Below are positions 59,736 to 64,000 of a DNA stretch of 64,000 nt, one piece after another. Under the pieces are notes generated by a model. The model was not told the DNA's origin. It made no database searches and saw nothing but the letters and a program-made list of their open reading frames with translations. How positions within the stretch are numbered: position 1 is the stretch's first letter; each line of letters starts with the position of its first letter. Made by a program: the position numbers and the translations under genes. Source of the DNA: Euonymus europaeus. Taxonomy: Eukaryota; Streptophyta; Magnoliopsida; Celastrales; Celastraceae. Location of the stretch: NCBI GenBank assembly GCA_963580455.1, contig OY756972.1, positions 11,299,001 to 11,363,000 on the forward strand, in the 5' to 3' direction.

Positions 59736-62700
59736 CATCGAAATAATCTATGAAGCTTATACTCATAAAATTTGACATATAAGAACAATAAAAAGTGTAT
59801 ACAGAGCAACTTTGATGGTCCGAAGTTGCTCAACGCTCTTTATAGAGGAGCTTTTAACGGTTTTGTCCATTTGTCATAGAAAGTTGGTGTTTTGGCATCG
59901 AAATAATCTAGGAAGCTTATACTCCTAAAATTTCAAATATAAGAACAATAAAAATTGTTCACCGAGCAACTTTAATGGTCTGAAGTTGCTCAACTCTCTC
60001 TATGGAGGAGCTTTTAACGGTTTTATCCATTTATAATAGAAAGTTGGTGTTTTGGCATCGAAATAATCTAGGAAGCTTATACTCTTAAAATTTGACATAT
60101 AAGAACAATAAAAATTGTACACAGAGCAACTTTGATTGGCCGAAGTTGCTCAACTCTCTCTATTGAGAAGTTTTTAACGGTTTTGTCTATTTGTAATAGA
60201 AAGTTGGTGCTTTGGCATCGAAATAATCTAGGAAACTTGTACTCTTAAAATTTGACATATAAAAACAATAAAAATTGTACACCGAGCAACTTTGATGTTC
60301 CGAAGTTGCTCAACTCTCTCTATGGAGGAGCTTTTAACGGTTTTTTCCATTTGTCATAGAAAGTTGTTGTTTTGGTCTAGGAAGCTTATACTCTTAAAAT
60401 TTGACATATAAGAACAATAAAAATTGTACATCGAGCAACTTTGATCGTCCGAAGTTGCTCAACTCTCTCTATGGAAGAGCTTTTAACGGTTTTATCCATT
60501 TGTCATAGAAAGTTGGAGTTTTGGAATCGAAATAATCTTGGAAGCTTGTATTAATAAAATTTTACATAGAAGAACAATAAAAATGTACATAGAGGAACTT
60601 TGATGGTCCGAAGTTGCTCAACTCCCTCTATGGAGGAGCTTTTAGCGGTTTTATCCATTTGTCATAAAAGTTGGTGTTTTGGCATCAAAATAATCTATGA
60701 AGCTTATACTCATAAAATTTGACAAATAAGAACAATAAAAAGTGTACACCGAGCAACTTTGATGGTCCGAAGTTGTTCAACTCTCTCTATGGAGGAGCTT
60801 TTAACGGTTTTGTCCATTTGTCATAGAAAGTTGGTGTTTTGGCATCGAAATAATCTAGGAAGCTTATACTCTTAAAATTTGAAATATAAGAACAATAAAA
60901 ATTCTACGCCGAGCAACTTTAATGGTCCGAAGTTGCTCAACTCTCTCAATGGAGGAGCTTTTAACGGTTTTGTCCATTTATCATAGAAAGTTGGTGTTTT
61001 GGCATCGAAATAATCTAGGAAGCTTATACTCATAAAATTTGACATATAAGAACAATAAAAAGTGTACACCGAGCAACTTTGATGGTCCGAAGTTGTTCAA
61101 ATCTCTCTATGGAGGAGCTTTTAACGGTTTTGTCTATTTGTCATAGAAAGTTGGTGTTTTGGCATCGAAATAATCTAGGAAGCTTATACTCTTAAAATTT
61201 GAAACATAAGAACAATAAAAATTGTACACCGAGCAAGTTTGATCGTCCGAAGTTCCTCAACTCTCTCTAAGGAAGAGCTTTTAACGGTTTTATCCATTTG
61301 TCATAGAAAGTTGGTGTGTTGGAATCGAAATAATCTTGGAAGCTTGTATTAATAAAATTTTACGTAGAAGAACAATAAAAAGTGTACATAGAGGAACTTT
61401 GATTGTCCGAAGTTGCTCAACTCTCTCTATGGATGAGCTTTTAACGGTTTTGTCCATTTGTCATAGAAATTTGGTGTTTTGGCATCGAAATAATCTATGA
61501 AGCTTATACTCATAAAATTTGACATATAAGAACAATAAAAAGTGTACACCGAGATACTTTGATGGTCCAAAGTTGCTCAACTCTCTCTATGGAGCAGATT
61601 TTAACGGTTTTGTCCATTTGTCATAGAAAGTTGGTGTTTCGGCATCGAAATAATCTAGGAAGCTTATACTCTTAAAATTTGACATATAAGAACAATAAAA
61701 ATTGTACACCGAGCAACTTTGATGGTCCGAAGTTGCTCAACTCTCTCTATGGTAGTGCTTTTAACTGTTTTATCCATTTGTCATAGAAAGTTGGTGTTTT
61801 GGAATCGAAATAATCTTGGAAGCTTGTATTAATAAAATTTTACATAGAAGAAAAGTAAAAATTGTACATAGAGAAACTTTGATGATCCGAAGTTGCTCAA
61901 CTCTCTCTATGGAGGAGCTTTTAGCGGTTTTGTCCATTTGTCATAAAAGTTTGTTATTTGGCATCGAAATAATCTATGAAGCTTATACTCATAAAATTTG
62001 ACATAAAAAACAATAAAAAGTGTACACCGAGCAACTTTGATGGTCCGAAGTTGCTCAACTCTCTCTATGGAGGAGCTTTTAACGGTTTTGTCCATTTGTC
62101 ATAGAAAGTTGGTGTTTTGGCATCGAAATAATCTATGAAGCTTATACTCATAAAATTTGACATATTAGAAAAATAAAAAGTGTACACCGAGCAACTTTGA
62201 TGGTCCGAAGTTGCTCAACTCTCTCTATGGAGGAATTTTTAACTATTTTGTCCATTTGTCACAAAAATTTGGTGTTTTGGCGCGAAATAATCTATGAATC
62301 TTATACTCTTAAAATTTGACATATAAGAACAACAAAAAGTGTAGACCGAGCAACTTTGATGGTCCGAAGTTGCTCAACTCTCTCTATGTAGGAGCTTTTA
62401 ACGGTTTTGTCCATTTGTCATAGAAAGTTGGTGTTTTGGCATCGAAACAATCTAGGAAGCTTATACTCATAAAATTTGACATATAAGAACAATAAAATTG
62501 AACACCGAGCAAATTTGACGGTCCGAAGTTGCTCAACTCTCTCTATGGGGGAGCTTTTAACAGTTTCGTCTATTTCTCATAGAAAGTTGGTGTTTTGGAA
62601 TCAAAATAATCTAGGAAGCTTATAATCGTAAAATTTGACATAGAAGAACAACGAAAAGTCTATTCCGAGCATTTTTGATAGTCTGAAGCTGCTCAACTCT

Positions 62701-63557
62701 CTCTATGGAGGAGCATTTAACGGTTTTGTCCATTTGTTATAGAAAGTTGGTGTTTTGGCATCCAAATAATCTAGGAAACTTATACTCGTAAAAGTTGACA
62801 TATAAGAACAATAAAAAGTTTACACTGAGCAACTTTGATGGTCCGAAGTTGCTCAACTCCCTCTATGGAAGAGCTTTTAACGATTTTGTCCATTTGTCAT
62901 AGAAAGTTGGTGTTTTCGCATCGAAATAATCTATGAAGCTTATACTCATAAAATTTGACATATAAGAACAATAAAAATTGTACACCGAGCGATTTTGTTG
63001 GTCCGAAGTTGCTCAACTCTCTCTATGGAGGTGCTTTTAGCGGTTTTGTCCATTTGTCTTAGAAAGTTGGTGTTTCGGCATCGAAATAGTCTACGAAGCT
63101 TATACTCGTAAAATTTGAGACATAAGAACAATAAAAATTGTACATAGAGCAACTTTGATGGTCCGAAGTTGCTCAACTCTCTCTATGCAGGCAATTTTAA
63201 CGGTTTCGTCCATTTGTCATAGAAAGTTGGTGTTTTTGCATCGAAATAATCTATGAAGCTTACACTCTTAAAATTTGACATAGAAGAACAATAAAAAGTG
63301 TACACCGAGCGACTTTGATGGTCCGAAGTTGCTCAACTCTCTCTATGGAGGAGCTTTTAGCGGTTTTATCCAATTGTCATAGAAAGTTGGTGTTTTGGCA
63401 TCGAAATTGTCTACAAAGCTTATACTCGTAAAATTTGACATAGAAGAACAATAAAAAGTGTACATAGAGCAACTTTGAAGGTCCGAAGTTTCTCAACTCT
63501 TTCTATAGAGGAGCTTTTAACGGTTTTGTCCAATTGTAATAGAAAGTTGGTGTTTTG
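59736..63557. repeat. Right-end HOR, copy 2, with 319-bp deletion
   Basis: The offset to copy 1 is 4,142 bp up to 62,468 and 3,823 bp from 62,469. Copy 2 therefore lacks the equivalent of 58,327-58,645, 319 bp, or two monomers. The junction keeps monomer phase inside a CGAAACAATCTAGG monomer that both copies share on its left side. Elsewhere the copies are nearly identical. Confidence 0.88.
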
Positions 63558-64000
63558 GCATCAAAATAATCTATGAAGCTTATACTCATAAAATTTGACA
63601 TATAAGAACAATAAAAAGTGTATACAGAGCAACTTTGATGGTCCGAAGTTGCTCAACGCTCTTTATAGAGGAGCTTTTAACGGTTTTGTCCATTTGTCAT
63701 AGAAAGTTGGTGTTTTGGCATCGAAATAATCTAGGAAGCTTATACTCCTAAAATTTCAAATATAAGAACAATAAAAATTGTTCACCGAGCAACTTTAATG
63801 GTCTGAAGTTGCTCAACTCTCTCTATGGAGGAGCTTTTAACGGTTTTATCCATTTATAATAGAAAGTTGGTGTTTTGGCATCGAAATAATCTAGGAAGCT
63901 TATACTCTTAAAATTTGACATATAAGAACAATAAAAATTGTACACAGAGCAACTTTGATTGTCCGAAGTTGCTCAACTCTCTCTATTGAGAAGTTTTTAA
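63558..64000. repeat. Right-end HOR, copy 3, cut by the window edge
   Basis: A third copy begins (AAAATAATCTATGAAGC, GTGTATACAGAGC, CTCCTAAAATTTCAAATA, TTTATAATAG) and runs to the end of the window. At the patch site it agrees with copy 2, not copy 1. Confidence 0.82.

Larger units (their letters stand above)
1..64000. repeat. 160-bp satellite DNA array (whole window)
   Basis: The entire window is a head-to-tail array of a monomer of about 160 bp. The landmark word GGTCCGAAG recurs at 121, 281, then every 160 bp or so to the end, always on the + strand, so no inverted segment is seen. Most length variants are 158-159 bp, from single-base losses; rare ones are 142, 149 and 205 bp. Monomers fall into recurring subtypes that are arranged in higher-order repeats. 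No unique spacer or inserted element was found, so no stretch of 300 bases falls outside the satellite. Both edges cut monomers, so the true array is longer. Tandem arrays of nucleosome-length monomers with HOR structure are typical of eukaryotic (peri)centromeres; that role is an inference. I do not recognise the family by name. Confidence 0.98.

Noticed and set aside
1..64000. CRISPR array
   Set aside because: The repeat is contiguous at about 160 bp with no unique spacers of uniform length, and there are no cas-like genes.
1..64000. Assigning the repeat to a named satellite family or species
   Set aside because: The length and HindIII site suit many plant satellites, but I do not recognise the sequence and cannot search a database.

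Overview
This window is one uninterrupted array of satellite DNA. The whole 64 kb is built from head-to-tail copies of an AT-rich monomer of about 160 bp (about 36% GC in the consensus copy at 29,382-29,541), roughly 400 copies, all in the same orientation. It enters and leaves the window in mid-monomer, so the array continues on both sides. I found no protein-coding gene, tRNA, rRNA, transposable element, CRISPR array or unique-sequence interval. Every open reading frame present is short (about 100 codons at most) and is the same few monomer frames recurring.

Organism: a eukaryote. A nucleosome-sized 160-bp satellite with one HindIII site per monomer, organised into multi-kilobase higher-order repeats (HORs), is typical of a centromeric or pericentromeric array, and a flowering plant is my best guess. 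I do not recognise the monomer as a named satellite, and the sequence alone does not prove centromere function.

Layout. (1) 1-7,160: a diverged 'A-type' block with an 18-monomer HOR of about 2,877 bp, two full copies and a third with an 800-bp internal deletion. (2) 7,161-13,530: a heterogeneous transition zone with a 960-bp-spaced local duplication, a 12-monomer HOR pair and a 45-bp partial-monomer slip. (3) 13,530-22,251: B/C-type monomers with a 19-monomer (3,035 bp) and a 15-monomer (2,395 bp) repeat. (4) 22,252-28,623: a very clean 3,186-bp tandem duplication. (5) 27,721-34,308: a 14-monomer, 2,235-bp HOR in three copies, then a 1,425-bp module tandemly duplicated (33,946-36,795). (6) 37,608-39,845: a 1,119-bp, 7-monomer tandem duplication. 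(7) 39,480-46,028: a second version of 27,047-37,255 with one fewer 2,235-bp copy and one fewer 1,425-bp copy. (8) 46,028-55,595: mosaic with a 22-monomer (3,513 bp) repeat and chimeric monomers. (9) 55,595-64,000: a 4,142-bp HOR whose second copy lost 319 bp. Part of it is A-type sequence like that at the left end.

Nothing here works as an operon or pathway. The main content is evolutionary: nested unequal exchanges at many scales, frozen as exact offsets. Each monomer also carries a conserved 9-bp-arm dyad symmetry, the best candidate for a functional element. Block boundaries marked 'about' were read by eye.
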